Assembly (NCBI GenBank): GCA_937907245.1
Contig: CALCUM010000002.1
Location: 1-64,000 of the forward strand
Length of the DNA stretch: 64,000 bases
Direction of reading: 5' to 3'
Source: an uncultured Rhodobiaceae bacterium
Lineage (GTDB): Bacteria; Pseudomonadota; Alphaproteobacteria; RS24
The notes beneath the pieces are model-generated. The model saw nothing but the letters and a program-made list of their open reading frames with translations. It did not search any database and was not told where the DNA came from. Position numbers and translations under genes: made by a program. Shown in pieces: positions 1 to 9,237 of the stretch (position 1 is the first letter of the stretch; every line of letters starts with the position of its first letter).

Positions 1-246
1 GCGACGCTAAAAGCCCTTAGTCGCTTTTGCGGCTTTAGGGCGCCTTGCGCACGGCTATTTGTCCTTTTTCTCTTGCGAGAATTCAGACCCACTATTTCTA
101 TTTTTTTATTTTGAAAAACTGGTGCTGGCGACGCTAAAAGCCCTTAGTCGCTTTTGCGGCTTTAGGGCGCCTTGCGCACGGCTATTTGTCCTTTTTCTCT
201 TGCGAGAATTCAGACCCACTATTTCTATTTTTTTATTTTGAAAAAC

Positions 247-254
<8 letters not shown>
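1..254. repeat. 127-bp perfect tandem duplication ending in the tRNA-Thr 3' tip
   Basis: Bases 1-127 recur without a mismatch as bases 128-254. The last eight bases of each copy are the terminal bases of the tRNA-Thr gene (CAGCACCA read on the minus strand), so copy 2 completes the real tRNA and copy 1 carries only its tip. Each copy also holds one intrinsic-terminator-like hairpin. The left border lies at or beyond the window edge, so further copies may exist. The arrangement recalls the E. coli tyrT locus, where repeats starting with the tRNA 3' end follow the gene; that comparison is inference. Confidence 0.95.
136..168 (-). terminator. Intrinsic terminator downstream of tRNA-Thr
   Basis: Read on the minus strand, GCCCT and AGGGC arms enclose a second stem (GCCGC/GCGAC with one mismatch) and an AAAA loop, followed by TTTT. 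It lies about 80 bases past the tRNA 3' end. The duplication gives an identical second terminator at 9-41, so a tRNA transcript meets two in series. Confidence 0.6.
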
Positions 255-321
<67 letters not shown>

Positions 322-437
322 GATGCCTGCTGTTTGCCATAGGCAGGCGGGGGATGCAAGTAACGATTGCGTTTGTGAATTGCCAAGCTATTATGTTCGC
401 TCTTTGTTCTTTTATTGCGTTGAGAGTTACTTGTTAT

Positions 438-707
438 ATGCGAGATATAGAGCCTTCTCCGGTTCGGTTAAGCTGGTTGGCAACGCGCCAATTACCGGTG
501 TGGCTTTGGTGCGAGGGCTGCAGTCACCATAAAAGTTTGCCTGTGGAGCCGCTTCTCGAAAAATTTGGCGATGTAGTTCTTTTGGCGCTTAAAGCTCATT
601 TTCATTGTGCTGCCTGTGGCGGGCGGGAGGTGTTTCTTCGCCCCGATTGGCATAGCGCAGGTTGGACGCAGGGCGTGGTGTCGAGGCATGAAAAACTGCC
701 GGAATGA
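438..707 (+). CDS. Small zinc-ribbon-like protein (89 aa)
   Basis: Function unknown. Two Cys-x-x-Cys pairs, CEGC near residue 25 and CAAC near residue 59, are about 30 residues apart, the spacing of a small zinc ribbon; the stretch between them is helical and hydrophobic. Short alphaproteobacterial proteins with this layout exist but I cannot name a family. The frame is open upstream to 186, but that part translates the tRNA-Thr antisense and the duplication. I therefore chose the ATG at 438, which has a modest GAGAG about a dozen bases upstream. It stands alone, divergent from the tRNA. A shadow frame on the opposite strand has no recognisable motif. Confidence 0.55.
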   Translation: MRDIEPSPVRLSWLATRQLPVWLWCEGCSHHKSLPVEPLLEKFGDVVLLALKAHFHCAACGGREVFLRPDWHSAGWTQGVVSRHEKLPE

Positions 708-771
708 AGCGCGCGCCTTCGTTGTGCTAAAACTCACATAAAGATAGCCGTCTCGGCTCAGCGCTCGCCCT

Positions 772-827
772 ATTGCAGTGGCCTCATTGCAGTGGCCGCA
801 TAACAGTGGCCGCATAACCGTGGCCGG
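772..827. repeat. 14-bp imperfect tandem repeat, four units
   Basis: Four consecutive 14-bp units with consensus ATtgCAGTGGCCGC differ from each other by one to three bases. They fill part of the 164-bp spacer between the zinc-ribbon gene and the small gene before murA. No hairpin or promoter function is evident. Confidence 0.85.
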
Positions 828-871
828 TTACAGTTACATGACAAATGGCTCGAAAAAAGTTAAGAAGAAGC

Positions 872-1024
872 ATGAGCAAAGGTCAAAAACCTGCGGTAAA
901 AAACCAAGCGCGTCAGCAAAAGCTGGCGGCAGCTCTGCGCGCCAATTTACAACGTCGCAAAGCGGGGCGCACACAAGCCAGAAGCGCTTCCCAGCCCGCC
1001 GCGGAGGATAAATCAGATGGATGA
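872..1024 (+). CDS. Small basic protein upstream of murA (50 aa)
   Basis: Starts [18 protein letters not shown] and contains a basic amphipathic core, [15 protein letters not shown], with no membrane segment. The stop TGA overlaps the start region of murA (murA ATG at 1017), an arrangement that suggests translational coupling. Small basic ORFs with an LRANLxRRKA-type core sit before murA in other alphaproteobacteria as I recall, which supports a real gene. AAGAAGAAG just before the ATG can act as ribosome binding site. A longer frame from 778 in another register covers the same DNA but looks like noise. Function unknown. Confidence 0.6.
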   Translation: MSKGQKPAVKNQARQQKLAAALRANLQRRKAGRTQARSASQPAAEDKSDG

Positions 1025-2288
1025 GATTGTCATTGAAGGCGGCGTGGCTCTGACCGGTGAGATTGCTATTTCGGGCTCTAAAAATGCCGTTTTGCCTCTC
1101 ATGGTGGCGGGTCTTCTCAGCGATGAAAAACTAATTTTACGCGGCACGCCGCGCCTTGCTGATACGCAAACTCTGGCGCGGGTTTTGCGCGAGCTGGGGG
1201 CCGAGGTCGAAGAATTTGGCCAAGGGCCCGGCGAGGGTTTGAGCGTTCATACAAGTGATCTGAGCTGCACACGCGCGCCCTATGAATTGGTCTCTAAAAT
1301 GCGCGCGAGCTTTTGGGTTCTCGGCCCGCTTTTGGCGCGCGCGCAGGAAGCGCAAGTCTCGCTGCCAGGCGGTTGCGCCATTGGTACGCGCCCCGTTGAC
1401 CTTTACCTCAAAGGCCTTGAGGCCATGGGCGCTCAGATTGAGGTCGAGAACGGCTATGTAAATGCCACAGCCAAGGGCGGGCTAAAGGGCGCGCGCATTG
1501 ATTTGCCTTTCGTGTCCGTCGGCGCCACGCATGTGTTGATGATGGCCGCGACATTGGCCAAAGGCACGACGCTAATCACCAATGCCGCTACCGAGCCAGA
1601 GGTGGTCGACGTTGGTAAATGCTTGATGGCGATGGGCGCCAAAATAGAAGGTTTGGGGACCCGCAATTTATCTATCACGGGCGTCGATAAGTTGTCGGGC
1701 GCCGACCACACCGTATCGCGCGATCGCATTGAGGCAGGCGCCTTTGCTTTGGCCATTGCCGCTACGCATGGGGATGCGCATCTGACAGGCATTCAAGAAG
1801 ATGTCTTGGGCGCGCTAGCCCCTGCCATGCGCCTAGCGGGGTGCCAGTTAACACAAGAGGGCGATGCCATGCGTATTGTCGGCCCGAAAGGCCGCGCCAT
1901 TGCCACGCCCGTGACGACCGAGCCTTACCCCGGATTTGCCACTGATTTGCAGGCTCCCTTTATGGGGCTGATGTGTGGTGCCGATGGGGTGTCGCGCATT
2001 CGGGAGACGATATTTGAAAACCGCTTCATGCACGTGCAAGAGCTAGTGCGCTTGGGCGCTGACATTACGCTGGAAGGCGACACGGCCATTGTAACGGGTG
2101 TCGAGCAATTGCAGGGTGCGCCCGTTATGGCAACCGATTTGCGCGCCTCAGCTACTTTAGTGATTGCGGGGCTAATGGCCAAAGGGCAGACGCGCATCTC
2201 GCGGGTCTATCATCTCGACCGCGGCTATGAACGCATTGAAGAAAAACTATCGGGGGCGGGCGCAAATATTTGGCGCGAGACAGTCTAA
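1017..2288 (+). CDS. murA: UDP-N-acetylglucosamine 1-carboxyvinyltransferase
   Basis: Catalyses the first committed step of peptidoglycan synthesis in the cytoplasm, adding enolpyruvate from PEP to UDP-GlcNAc. At 423 aa it has the normal length. The substrate-binding Lys-Asn pair is in SGSKNAVLP (residues 22-23). The catalytic cysteine, target of fosfomycin in this family, is Cys120 in [13 protein letters not shown]. The family's C-terminal [13 protein letters not shown] is intact. GGAGG lies nine bases before the ATG. The stop overlaps the ATG of the next gene, so it heads a tight operon with DUF2948, hisD and the UPF0262 gene. Confidence 0.98.
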   Translation: MDEIVIEGGVALTGEIAISGSKNAVLPLMVAGLLSDEKLILRGTPRLADTQTLARVLRELGAEVEEFGQGPGEGLSVHTSDLSCTRAPYELVSKMRASFWVLGPLLARAQEAQVSLPGGCAIGTRPVDLYLKGLEAMGAQIEVENGYVNATAKGGLKGARIDLPFVSVGATHVLMMAATLAKGTTLITNAATEPEVVDVGKCLMAMGAKIEGLGTRNLSITGVDKLSGADHTVSRDRIEAGAFALAIAATHGDAHLTGIQEDVLGALAPAMRLAGCQLTQEGDAMRIVGPKGRAIATPVTTEPYPGFATDLQAPFMGLMCGADGVSRIRETIFENRFMHVQELVRLGADITLEGDTAIVTGVEQLQGAPVMATDLRASATLVIAGLMAKGQTRISRVYHLDRGYERIEEKLSGAGANIWRETV

Positions 2289-2731
2289 TGCCAGCCAAGC
2301 CTCTAAAACTCTATGCCCGCGACGGCGACGATATGGAAGTGATATCGGCTTACCTGCAAGATAGCGTGGCTCAAATTGGCGATATGGTGTTCCTCAAACA
2401 GCAGTACCGTTTCGTCATGTTGGTTAATCGGTTTTGCTGGGAGCAAGAGGCGCCTATGCGTGTCCGGTCTGCGTTGCAAATTTCGGGTGTCGCATCTATC
2501 CAGCAGCGGCAGTTAAATTTGACACGCCGCGATGGCATTGTGTCGGTTTTGGCGGCGCAATTCGAGCTGAAACAAAGCCCGTCTGGGGTTATCCAGTTGG
2601 TTTTTTCGGGCGGCGGCGAAATCCGCTTGGAAGTCGAGGCTTGCGAGGCCATATTAGAAGATGTTACAGCGCCTTGGGCGGCGGCGTCGCGGCCAGCCCA
2701 TCGGATAGATCATTTGATGGATAAGGAATAG
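2288..2731 (+). CDS. DUF2948 family protein (147 aa)
   Basis: Matches the alphaproteobacterial DUF2948 family by its position between murA and hisD, its length, the N-terminal LKLYARDGDDMEVISAYLQD and the C-terminal DVTAPWAAASRPAH. Predicted cytoplasmic, with no signal or membrane segment. Biochemical role unknown. The ATG at 2288 overlaps the murA stop by one base (TAATG), which favours it over an upstream start inside murA. Confidence 0.92.
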   Translation: MPAKPLKLYARDGDDMEVISAYLQDSVAQIGDMVFLKQQYRFVMLVNRFCWEQEAPMRVRSALQISGVASIQQRQLNLTRRDGIVSVLAAQFELKQSPSGVIQLVFSGGGEIRLEVEACEAILEDVTAPWAAASRPAHRIDHLMDKE

Positions 2732-2742
2732 AAATATAAATT

Positions 2743-4056
2743 ATGGCTCCTTACCTGCGTGCCCACATAAATGATGCTGATTTCGCAACCCGCTTTGGCG
2801 AGTTGCAAGAGATGAAGCGCGAGCAATCGGTGGACGTCAATGCGGCGGTGCAAGAGATAATCGCGGATGTGCGAACGCGCGGCGATGCGGCGCTTATCGA
2901 GCTGACGGCAAAATTCGATCGCCAGCAATTGAGCCCTGAGACTTTGCGTATTTCCGAAGCCGAAATAGATGCGAGCTTTGCCGCCTGCGCCGAGGCGACG
3001 CGCAACGCGCTGGAGCTTGCAGCGACGCGTATTCGTGAGTTTCATGCCCGTCAAAAGCCTGAGGACGAACGCTTTACCGATGCCGCTGGCGTCGAGTTAG
3101 GCCACCGCTGGACAGCCGTAGATGCGGCCGGTCTTTATGTGCCTGGCGGCTTAGCCAATTATCCGTCGTCGGTATTGATGAACGCCATTCCAGCGCGCGA
3201 GGCAGGGGTTGAGCGCGTGGTGATGGTGGTTCCCACCCCGGATGGCAACGTCAATCCATTGGTTCTGGTGGCCGCTCGCTTGGCGGGTGTCGATGAGATT
3301 TACCGCGTTGGCGGCGCGCAAGCCATTGCGGCGCTGGCCTATGGCACAGACACAATCGCTCCGGTTAATGTGATTGTCGGGCCAGGCAATGCTTATGTGG
3401 CGGCGGCCAAAAAGCAAGTATTCGGGCAAGTGGGCATTGATATGATTGCGGGGCCTTCTGAAATTTTAGTGGTAGCGGACAGTCAAAACGACCCGGCTTG
3501 GATGGCGGCTGATTTGCTTAGCCAAGCCGAGCATGATGAAGTAGCGCAATCGATTTTAATTTGTGAGGATGGCGACTATGCCGATGCCGTGGAGCAAGCG
3601 GTGGAGACGGCCCTGGAAACCTTGTCTCGCGCCAAAATTGCGCGCAAAAGTTGGCAAGATTTTGGTGCCATTTTGGTGGTCAATGATTTGGCAACACAGG
3701 CCCCTGATTTAATCAATCAATTGGCCCCTGAACATTTAGAGCTGGCGGTCGAAGACCCGGAGGCCATGGCGCGCGAAGTTCGCCATGCAGGCGCTATTTT
3801 TATGGGTCGCTACACGCCCGAGGCCATTGGCGATTATATTGCTGGCCCCAACCATGTGCTCCCTACGGCGCGCGCGTCGCGCTATGCGTCAGGTCTCTCG
3901 GTGCTTAATTTTATGAAACGCTCGTCTTTGGTTAAATGCGATGCGGCGTCCTTGTCGGCCATTGGTCCGGCGGCGGTGCAATTGGCCGAAGAAGAAGGGT
4001 TGAGCGCGCATGGACGGTCTATCTCTATACGGTTGAACTTGGGGCAGGAGAGCTAG
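2743..4056 (+). CDS. hisD: Histidinol dehydrogenase
   Basis: Performs the last two steps of histidine synthesis, oxidising L-histidinol to L-histidine with two NAD+. It is 437 aa, the usual length. Family blocks are visible in order: GLYVPGGLANYPSSVLMN, GPSEILVVAD, LLSQAEHDEVAQS with the catalytic Glu-His, and GPNHVLPTARASRYASGLSV. It lies in the conserved murA-hisD block, apart from hisG/hisZ/hisS further along this window, so histidine genes are split among loci. Confidence 0.98.
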   Translation: MAPYLRAHINDADFATRFGELQEMKREQSVDVNAAVQEIIADVRTRGDAALIELTAKFDRQQLSPETLRISEAEIDASFAACAEATRNALELAATRIREFHARQKPEDERFTDAAGVELGHRWTAVDAAGLYVPGGLANYPSSVLMNAIPAREAGVERVVMVVPTPDGNVNPLVLVAARLAGVDEIYRVGGAQAIAALAYGTDTIAPVNVIVGPGNAYVAAAKKQVFGQVGIDMIAGPSEILVVADSQNDPAWMAADLLSQAEHDEVAQSILICEDGDYADAVEQAVETALETLSRAKIARKSWQDFGAILVVNDLATQAPDLINQLAPEHLELAVEDPEAMAREVRHAGAIFMGRYTPEAIGDYIAGPNHVLPTARASRYASGLSVLNFMKRSSLVKCDAASLSAIGPAAVQLAEEEGLSAHGRSISIRLNLGQES

Positions 4057-4058
4057 AT

Positions 4059-4559
4059 ATGGCCCAAGCTAGCGTCCACAGTGGCGCCGATAAATCGGCT
4101 CGCATGGTGCATATTTCGCTCGACGACCCGGCTTTGGTGGCGCGCAATCCAGATATTGAGCACGAACGGCGGGTGGCGATTTTTGATCTCATTGAAGGCA
4201 ATCATTTCGCGCTGGTGGATGGGCCCAAAGGGCCCTATCGCGTGGTGCTGTCGGTGGTCGATCGCGGCATTTTGTTTTCGGTTTCGAATGGCGATAACGA
4301 GAGCTTGGCCGAGATTGAACTTGCCATGACCCCGTTTCGGCGCAATATCCGCGATTATTTTTTGATTTGTGAAAGCTATTTCGAAGCCATTCGCACCGCC
4401 ACGCCGGAGCGCATAGAGACCATTGATGAGGCGCGGCGCGCCTTGCATAATGAGAGTGCAGAATTGCTAAAAACCCGCCTGGCTGCCTATGTGGAGGTGG
4501 ATGACGACACGGCACGACGCCTGTTCACCTTGATTAGCGTATTGAAAATGCGCAGCTAA
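4059..4559 (+). CDS. UPF0262 family protein (166 aa)
   Basis: Recognised by the C-terminal FLICESYFEAIRTATPERIE followed by RRALHNE and DDDTARRLFTLISVL, hallmarks of this nearly alphaproteobacteria-specific family of unknown function. The start at 4059 (MAQASVHSG) lies two bases after the hisD stop with GGGGCAGGAG upstream; the frame also runs back into hisD, which I discount. Predicted soluble and cytoplasmic. Confidence 0.92.
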   Translation: MAQASVHSGADKSARMVHISLDDPALVARNPDIEHERRVAIFDLIEGNHFALVDGPKGPYRVVLSVVDRGILFSVSNGDNESLAEIELAMTPFRRNIRDYFLICESYFEAIRTATPERIETIDEARRALHNESAELLKTRLAAYVEVDDDTARRLFTLISVLKMRS

Positions 4560-4637
4560 GATAAAACAGTTGATTTTTAGCCAGTTTCTGGCCATTGTCC
4601 GCCCAATGCAACGAGCCAATTTTTACGAGTGAGATAT

Positions 4638-4856
4638 ATGGCCAAAGAAGAACTTCTTGAATTTAACGCAACGGTAGTCGAATTGCTGCCGAATGCGACA
4701 TTTCGTGTGAAATTGGAAAATGAGCACGAAGTGATTGCTCATACGGCTGGTAAGATGCGCAAAAACCGCATTCGCGTATTGGCCGGCGACAAGGTTTTAG
4801 TGGAAATGACGCCTTATGACCTCACCAAAGGACGTATCACCTATCGCTACAAATAA
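4638..4856 (+). CDS. infA: Translation initiation factor IF-1
   Basis: Starting at [20 protein letters not shown] the product is exactly 72 aa, the standard IF-1 length. The S1/OB fold blocks [35 protein letters not shown] and the KGRITYRYK end are intact. It occupies the ribosomal A site during initiation. An in-frame GTG three codons upstream is possible but would exceed the family length. A 78-bp gap from the UPF0262 gene may hold its promoter. Confidence 0.98.
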   Translation: MAKEELLEFNATVVELLPNATFRVKLENEHEVIAHTAGKMRKNRIRVLAGDKVLVEMTPYDLTKGRITYRYK

Positions 4857-5439
4857 GCGGTTGGTGCTGGCGAGTGCCAGCCCGCGCCGCCTAGATTTGC
4901 TGGCGCAAATTGGGCTCGTGCCCGATGACATTATCCCTGCAGACATCGATGAAACCGAAAAACCAGCCGAAGCGCCACGCGCTTTAGCTTTGCGGTTGGC
5001 ATCGCAAAAAGCCGAGGCTCTTAGCGCGCATTTAGACGAGCATACGTTCATTCTTGCGGCCGATACAGTGGTTGGGGTTGGGCGTCGTATTTTGCCAAAA
5101 ACCGAAACACCAGAGCAGGCCCGGGCTTGCCTCGAGCTTTTATCTGGGCGCGGTCACCGCGTGCATACGGGCTTTTGTGTGTTGTCGAGAGAGCGCTGCG
5201 TCGTGAAATGCGTAACCAGCCGTGTGCGCTTTAAAAACCTCTCCTCGGCCGAAATAAACGCCTATCTCGATAGCGAGGAATGGCAAGGTAAGGCGGGCGG
5301 CTATGCCATTCAGGGCCGCGCGGCAGCCTTTATAAGCAGTCTTGTTGGCTCCTACTCCAATATTGTAGGCTTGCCTTTATACGAAGTTAGCGAAGTCTTG
5401 CGCGGCGCTGGTATCCCCTTTCAAACAGGAAAAGAGTGA
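4816..5439 (+). CDS. maf: Maf family nucleoside triphosphate pyrophosphatase
   Basis: Maf proteins hydrolyse non-canonical nucleotides to monophosphates. The signature [14 protein letters not shown] is near the N terminus and the catalytic ILAADTVV near residue 80; length 207 aa. The only ATG in frame lies inside infA and adds about 15 residues before the signature, overlapping infA by 41 bp. TTG at 4861 or GTG at 4864 would give the shorter N terminus usual in the family, so the start is uncertain. RNase E/G follows three bases after the stop. Confidence 0.93.
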   Translation: MTSPKDVSPIATNKRLVLASASPRRLDLLAQIGLVPDDIIPADIDETEKPAEAPRALALRLASQKAEALSAHLDEHTFILAADTVVGVGRRILPKTETPEQARACLELLSGRGHRVHTGFCVLSRERCVVKCVTSRVRFKNLSSAEINAYLDSEEWQGKAGGYAIQGRAAAFISSLVGSYSNIVGLPLYEVSEVLRGAGIPFQTGKE

Positions 5440-5442
5440 AGC

Positions 5443-6690
5443 ATGTCCCATGAAATTTTGATGAGTGTTGAAGATGGCTTATTGCGGGTTGCCCAAGTAG
5501 AAGACGGCCAGCTAACCAACCTGCAAGCCGCGCCTATGGATCAAGCTGCAAGCGATGGCCGTAGCCTTATCGGGCAGATATATTTGGGACAAGTCGAACG
5601 CGTGGTGTCGCGATTGCAAGCCGCTTTTGTTGATATTGGCATGGATCGGGCTGGGTTTTTGGGCGCTCGTGAGGCCCGGGCACTTTTGCCCGGCAGTGAC
5701 CGCGAAACCCCAATTGAGGATTGCGTGCAAGATGGGGATACGGTTTTGGTGCAAATCACGCGTCCGCCACATGGCGAAAAAGGCGCGCAAATCACCTCAG
5801 ATATTACCCTGCCTGGTCGCGCCGTGGTGCTGGCGCCTTGCCGCAGCCGCATTGCTGTGTCGCGTCAAATTGAAGATGAAGCTGAGCGCACGCGTTTGGC
5901 AGATTTAGCGGCTGCCATCCGCGACGGTAAGCAAGGCGATGGACTAGACGTAGAAGGCATGGACGGCCCTGCAGGCTGGGTCATTCGCACCGCCGCGATT
6001 GGCATGGAAGCCGCTGACATGGCCGCCGATATGGCCAGTGTGGCAGGCCAATGGGAAACGCTTTTGGCGCAGGCCGAAGACAGCGAGCCGCCAGCGGTTT
6101 TATATCAAGATTTAGGCCCCGTCGAAAAAGCGTTGCGCGACTTAGTGCGCGCCCAAACCTCGGCTGTAGTCATTGAAGATACAAAAAGTTTGGCCCAAGC
6201 CAAAGCCTTTGCCAAGGCTCATATGCCAGCTGCGGTATCGCTTTTGCAAGGCTCCGAAAAAAGCGAAATTCTCTTTGATCGCTACGACATTGCCGGCCAG
6301 CTAGAACAAGCCCTGTCCAATCGGGTGAACTTGGCATCTGGCGGCTGGTTGATGATTGAAACCACCGAAGCGATGACGACAATTGATGTTAATTCAGGCG
6401 GGGATACAGCCGACGCACGCGGCGTTAACTTGGAGGCGGCCCAAGCGATTGGGCGTCAATTAAGATTGCGCGCGCTGGGTGGCTTGGTGGCTATCGATTT
6501 CATCGACATGAGCGAAGAGGCCGACAATGAAGCGGTTCTGGCTGCTTTGGATGCTGGTTTTCAGGGCGATAAAAACCCGATCCGCATCGGCCCTATGTCA
6601 GAGTTTGGCGTGGTGGAGATGACGCGTCGTCGCGATGTGATGAGCCTCGCGGAAGCGATGCGCCAGAGTAGCCGCCCCGATAGCGAGTAG
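5443..6690 (+). CDS. Ribonuclease E/G family endoribonuclease, short form
   Basis: Shows the catalytic core of RNase E/G: an S1 domain at about residues 35-125 (GQIYLGQVERVVSRLQAAFVD onward), the metal-binding TTIDVNSGG and GGLVAIDFIDM. It is 415 aa, RNase G-like, with no long C-terminal scaffold for a degradosome. Likely roles are rRNA maturation and mRNA decay. A separate full-length RNase E may lie elsewhere in the genome. Its place between maf and yacG is the conserved alphaproteobacterial one. The exact symbol (rne or rng) is left open. Confidence 0.92.
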   Translation: MSHEILMSVEDGLLRVAQVEDGQLTNLQAAPMDQAASDGRSLIGQIYLGQVERVVSRLQAAFVDIGMDRAGFLGAREARALLPGSDRETPIEDCVQDGDTVLVQITRPPHGEKGAQITSDITLPGRAVVLAPCRSRIAVSRQIEDEAERTRLADLAAAIRDGKQGDGLDVEGMDGPAGWVIRTAAIGMEAADMAADMASVAGQWETLLAQAEDSEPPAVLYQDLGPVEKALRDLVRAQTSAVVIEDTKSLAQAKAFAKAHMPAAVSLLQGSEKSEILFDRYDIAGQLEQALSNRVNLASGGWLMIETTEAMTTIDVNSGGDTADARGVNLEAAQAIGRQLRLRALGGLVAIDFIDMSEEADNEAVLAALDAGFQGDKNPIRIGPMSEFGVVEMTRRRDVMSLAEAMRQSSRPDSE

Positions 6691-6699
6691 GTTCGAGAG

Positions 6700-6900
6700 A
6701 TGGCCACGTGTCCGATTTGTAAGACAAAAGAAACGGTGCAAGCCTATCGTCCGTTTTGTTCGAAACGCTGTGCCGATGTTGATTTGCACCGCTGGATGGG
6801 TGGTCATTACGCGGTTCCTGCGGTCGAGCCGCCTGATGATTTTGATACAGAGATTGAACAAGCCTTGGCCGAACAGAGCTCGCCAGACGAGTTCCATTAA
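6700..6900 (+). CDS. yacG: DNA gyrase inhibitor YacG, zinc-binding
   Basis: A 66-residue protein with the four-cysteine zinc site CPIC...FCSKRCADVDLHRWM, followed by an acidic tail. In E. coli YacG binds gyrase and inhibits it; the role here is inferred from family membership. It lies nine bases after the RNase gene and is the last gene of this block. Confidence 0.95.
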   Translation: MATCPICKTKETVQAYRPFCSKRCADVDLHRWMGGHYAVPAVEPPDDFDTEIEQALAEQSSPDEFH

Positions 6901-7011
6901 AAACTTATTTTTGGAGGGTCAGACGTCTAGACAGGCGCACTCCCTTCACCTATAAACCAAGCACAAATCAGGCGTACCACGAGACCTATGTTTCAAGTGG
7001 CTTCGTTTAAG

Positions 7012-7086
7012 GCCCGGGTAGCTCAGGGGTAGAGCAGTGGACTGAAAATCCTCGTGTCGGTGGTTCAAATCCGCCCCCGGGCACCA
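7012..7086 (+). tRNA. tRNA-Phe (anticodon GAA)
   Basis: Cloverleaf: acceptor GCCCGGG/CCCGGGC, D arm GCTC/GAGC, anticodon loop CTGAAAA (anticodon GAA), variable loop GTGTC, T arm GGTGG/CCGCC, encoded CCA. The anticodon stem GTGGA/TCCTC has a T-T mismatch at positions 28-42, where other tRNA-Phe genes normally pair. No obvious terminator follows closely. Confidence 0.95.
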
Positions 7087-7221
7087 TTTTTCAAAAAAAA
7101 CGGGTAGAGTGCAGTGAAATAAAGTGCACAATTTAGCTTACGCTGGCTTAGGTTGGCTTTGGCTGGCTTTCTTCGCAAACCAAGGCACCACAGGTGTTTC
7201 ATACTTATGGAAGGTTTTGAC

Positions 7222-7659
7222 ATGGATCATAAAATCGGAGTTATTCCATTTACCATCGATGGAGAGCGTATCGCCATCATGTTTGTTACCTCGCAACAGC
7301 GGGGCCGTTGGATTTTGCCAAAAGGTAATTTAAAGGCCAAAGAGAGCCATAAAAAAGGCTGCCAACGCGAAGCCTTCGAAGAAGCTGGGGTGAGCGGCGA
7401 GATCCTTACAGACTTTCCCATTACCACATCCATCAGCAAATCAGCCGCCACGGGTGTGGTTCAAAACGCGGTGACATATTACCCGATGCTGGTTACCGAT
7501 CAGGCCGATGAATGGCCTGAAAAAGAGAAACGTGAACGCCATTGGGCGCTGTTAAAGCACGCGTATCAGGTAACCGACCGCGAAGATTTTCAGCAACTGA
7601 TTGGTTTGTTCGAGGCTATTTCGCCAGCTGTGTTAGCCACTGCAAAGCGTAAAATATAA
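7222..7659 (+). CDS. Nudix hydrolase, diphosphoinositol-phosphatase-like
   Basis: The Nudix box G-x5-E-x7-REAFEEAG is complete at about residues 34-56, preceded by GRWILPKGN, a pattern common in the DIPP-like subgroup. Such enzymes cleave nucleoside-diphosphate-X bonds; the substrate cannot be read from sequence. I chose the ATG at 7222 because GGAAGG lies seven bases upstream; an ATG at 7207 adds five residues. The 3' end overlaps the convergent phosphate permease gene by 44 bp. Confidence 0.9.
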   Translation: MDHKIGVIPFTIDGERIAIMFVTSQQRGRWILPKGNLKAKESHKKGCQREAFEEAGVSGEILTDFPITTSISKSAATGVVQNAVTYYPMLVTDQADEWPEKEKRERHWALLKHAYQVTDREDFQQLIGLFEAISPAVLATAKRKI

Positions 7660-9121
7660 GCGCCGCTAAGCTGGCCGAGGCCGGCACAGTGATAACCCAG
7701 GCCGCCGCAATCGACACGACAAACCGACGCCGAACGAGACGCCGCTTCATATTATAGCGTGTCGTCAAGAAGGCTTCTCTCGCGGTTGCATTGAGGCGGT
7801 GCGCTGGTTTTACCCGTTTCCGATTTGGGTTTTCCATATATTCTCGCAAGAAACCCACGCCAAAAATCGCGCCAATGGCGATATGCGTCGAGCTAACCGG
7901 CAGACCCAAGGTTGTGGCCAAAAGCACCGTGACGGCGGATGCCAGAGCCACGCAATAAGCGCGTGGCGCATTGAGGCGGGTGATTTTCTCCCCCACGGTA
8001 TTGATCAACTTAGGGCCGAATAAGAACAGACCTAAGGCGAGACCACTGGCACCAATGAACATCACCCAAAATGGCACCGCCACTTTAGCCTCAACCGAGG
8101 TAGAGGTAAGGGTCGATACAATGGCGGCCAAGGGGCCCACGGCATTGGCCACATCATTGGCGCCATGGGCGAAGCATAGAAGCGATACGCCCGCAATGAG
8201 CGGCAGGTTGAACAATTTATAAACATCGCTTTTGCTTTGGCTCAACTTGTCAGCGCGGTTGCGGATGAACGGGACAGAGCCCCCCCAGGCCACAAAAAAC
8301 GCAATGGCTGAGTAAAGGCTGATTTCATTGCTGGAAGGCTTCCAGATTTTTTTCAAACCCTTCATCGCCATATAAGCAAAGAAGGCGCTGGCCATCAGGC
8401 CGATCAGGATAGGCACCCATTTTTTGGCCGCTGTCAGGCGGTCTTCAACTCGTAGAATTTTGACCTCAATGACAAATAATAAGCTGGCTGCTGCGATGCC
8501 ACCAAGCACCGGAGAGATGACCCAACTGGCCGCAATCTTGGACATGGTTGGCCAATTGACCAAGCCAAAGCCAGCGCCAGCAATACCTGCCCCTAAAACA
8601 CCGCCAACAATGGAGTGGGTGGTGGAAACGGGAGCGTTTAGGGATGTCGCTAAATTAATCCAAAGGGCAGCCGCCAATAGCGCGCCCAGCATGAGGTTGC
8701 GAAACGCTTCGACATCGACACCGCTGCTCGGGTCAATGATGCCCTTGGAGACGGTCTTCACAACGTCACCGCCAGCCAAAAGGGCGCCTGCGCTCTCGCA
8801 AATTGCGGCAATAACCACCGCTGTGCCAATCGTCAATACGCGACCGCCAACTGCGGGCCCCATGTTATTGGCAACGTCATTGGCGCCAATGTTTAGCGCC
8901 ATATATCCGCCAATAGCTGAGGCGGCGATTAAGACAATGATGTTTTCAGTTGAAACTTCGAGGTTAATATATCCCCAATAGCCCGCAATAATTAAAAAGA
9001 AGCCAGCCACCATAAAGGGCAACTTGCCAAACTTCGCGTTCGCTGTTTGTTGTTGGGCAAATTCTAATTTTCGCAAATCGTTGACATATCTATTTCCAAG
9101 TTTCTTTGGAATTTCACTCAT
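7616..9121 (-). CDS. PiT family inorganic phosphate permease
   Basis: A 501-residue integral membrane protein with the two inverted family signatures, NIGANDVANNMGPAVG in the N-terminal half and HGANDVANAVGPLAAI in the C-terminal half, and many hydrophobic segments. PiT carriers move phosphate or metal-phosphate in symport with H+ or Na+. A long charged loop near the C terminus is typical. It is a single gene with its own upstream region, divergent from the kinase gene. No PhoU-like partner is adjacent. A possible Pho box lies upstream. Confidence 0.95.
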   Translation of the reverse strand: MSEIPKKLGNRYVNDLRKLEFAQQQTANAKFGKLPFMVAGFFLIIAGYWGYINLEVSTENIIVLIAASAIGGYMALNIGANDVANNMGPAVGGRVLTIGTAVVIAAICESAGALLAGGDVVKTVSKGIIDPSSGVDVEAFRNLMLGALLAAALWINLATSLNAPVSTTHSIVGGVLGAGIAGAGFGLVNWPTMSKIAASWVISPVLGGIAAASLLFVIEVKILRVEDRLTAAKKWVPILIGLMASAFFAYMAMKGLKKIWKPSSNEISLYSAIAFFVAWGGSVPFIRNRADKLSQSKSDVYKLFNLPLIAGVSLLCFAHGANDVANAVGPLAAIVSTLTSTSVEAKVAVPFWVMFIGASGLALGLFLFGPKLINTVGEKITRLNAPRAYCVALASAVTVLLATTLGLPVSSTHIAIGAIFGVGFLREYMENPNRKRVKPAHRLNATAREAFLTTRYNMKRRLVRRRFVVSIAAAWVITVPASASLAALIFYALQWLTQLAK

Positions 9122-9218
9122 GTCTTACTCCAATAACTGTTTTTGTTCCGAGCCAGCGAACTGACGGACTATGAATTTAAATTATTGTGCTCGAAAACCA
9201 ATAAGTGGTGTTTCAAGC

Positions 9219-9237
9219 CATGACAATATAAAACTGC
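9219..9237 (-). promoter_or_regulatory. Possible Pho box upstream of the phosphate permease
   Basis: On the minus strand CAGTTTTATATTGTCAT resembles two 7-bp PhoB half sites (consensus CTGTCAT, 4-bp spacer, CTGTCAC); the downstream half fits 5 of 7 positions and the upstream half only 4 of 7. It lies about 100 bases before the permease start. By-eye call, weak on its own. Confidence 0.3.
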
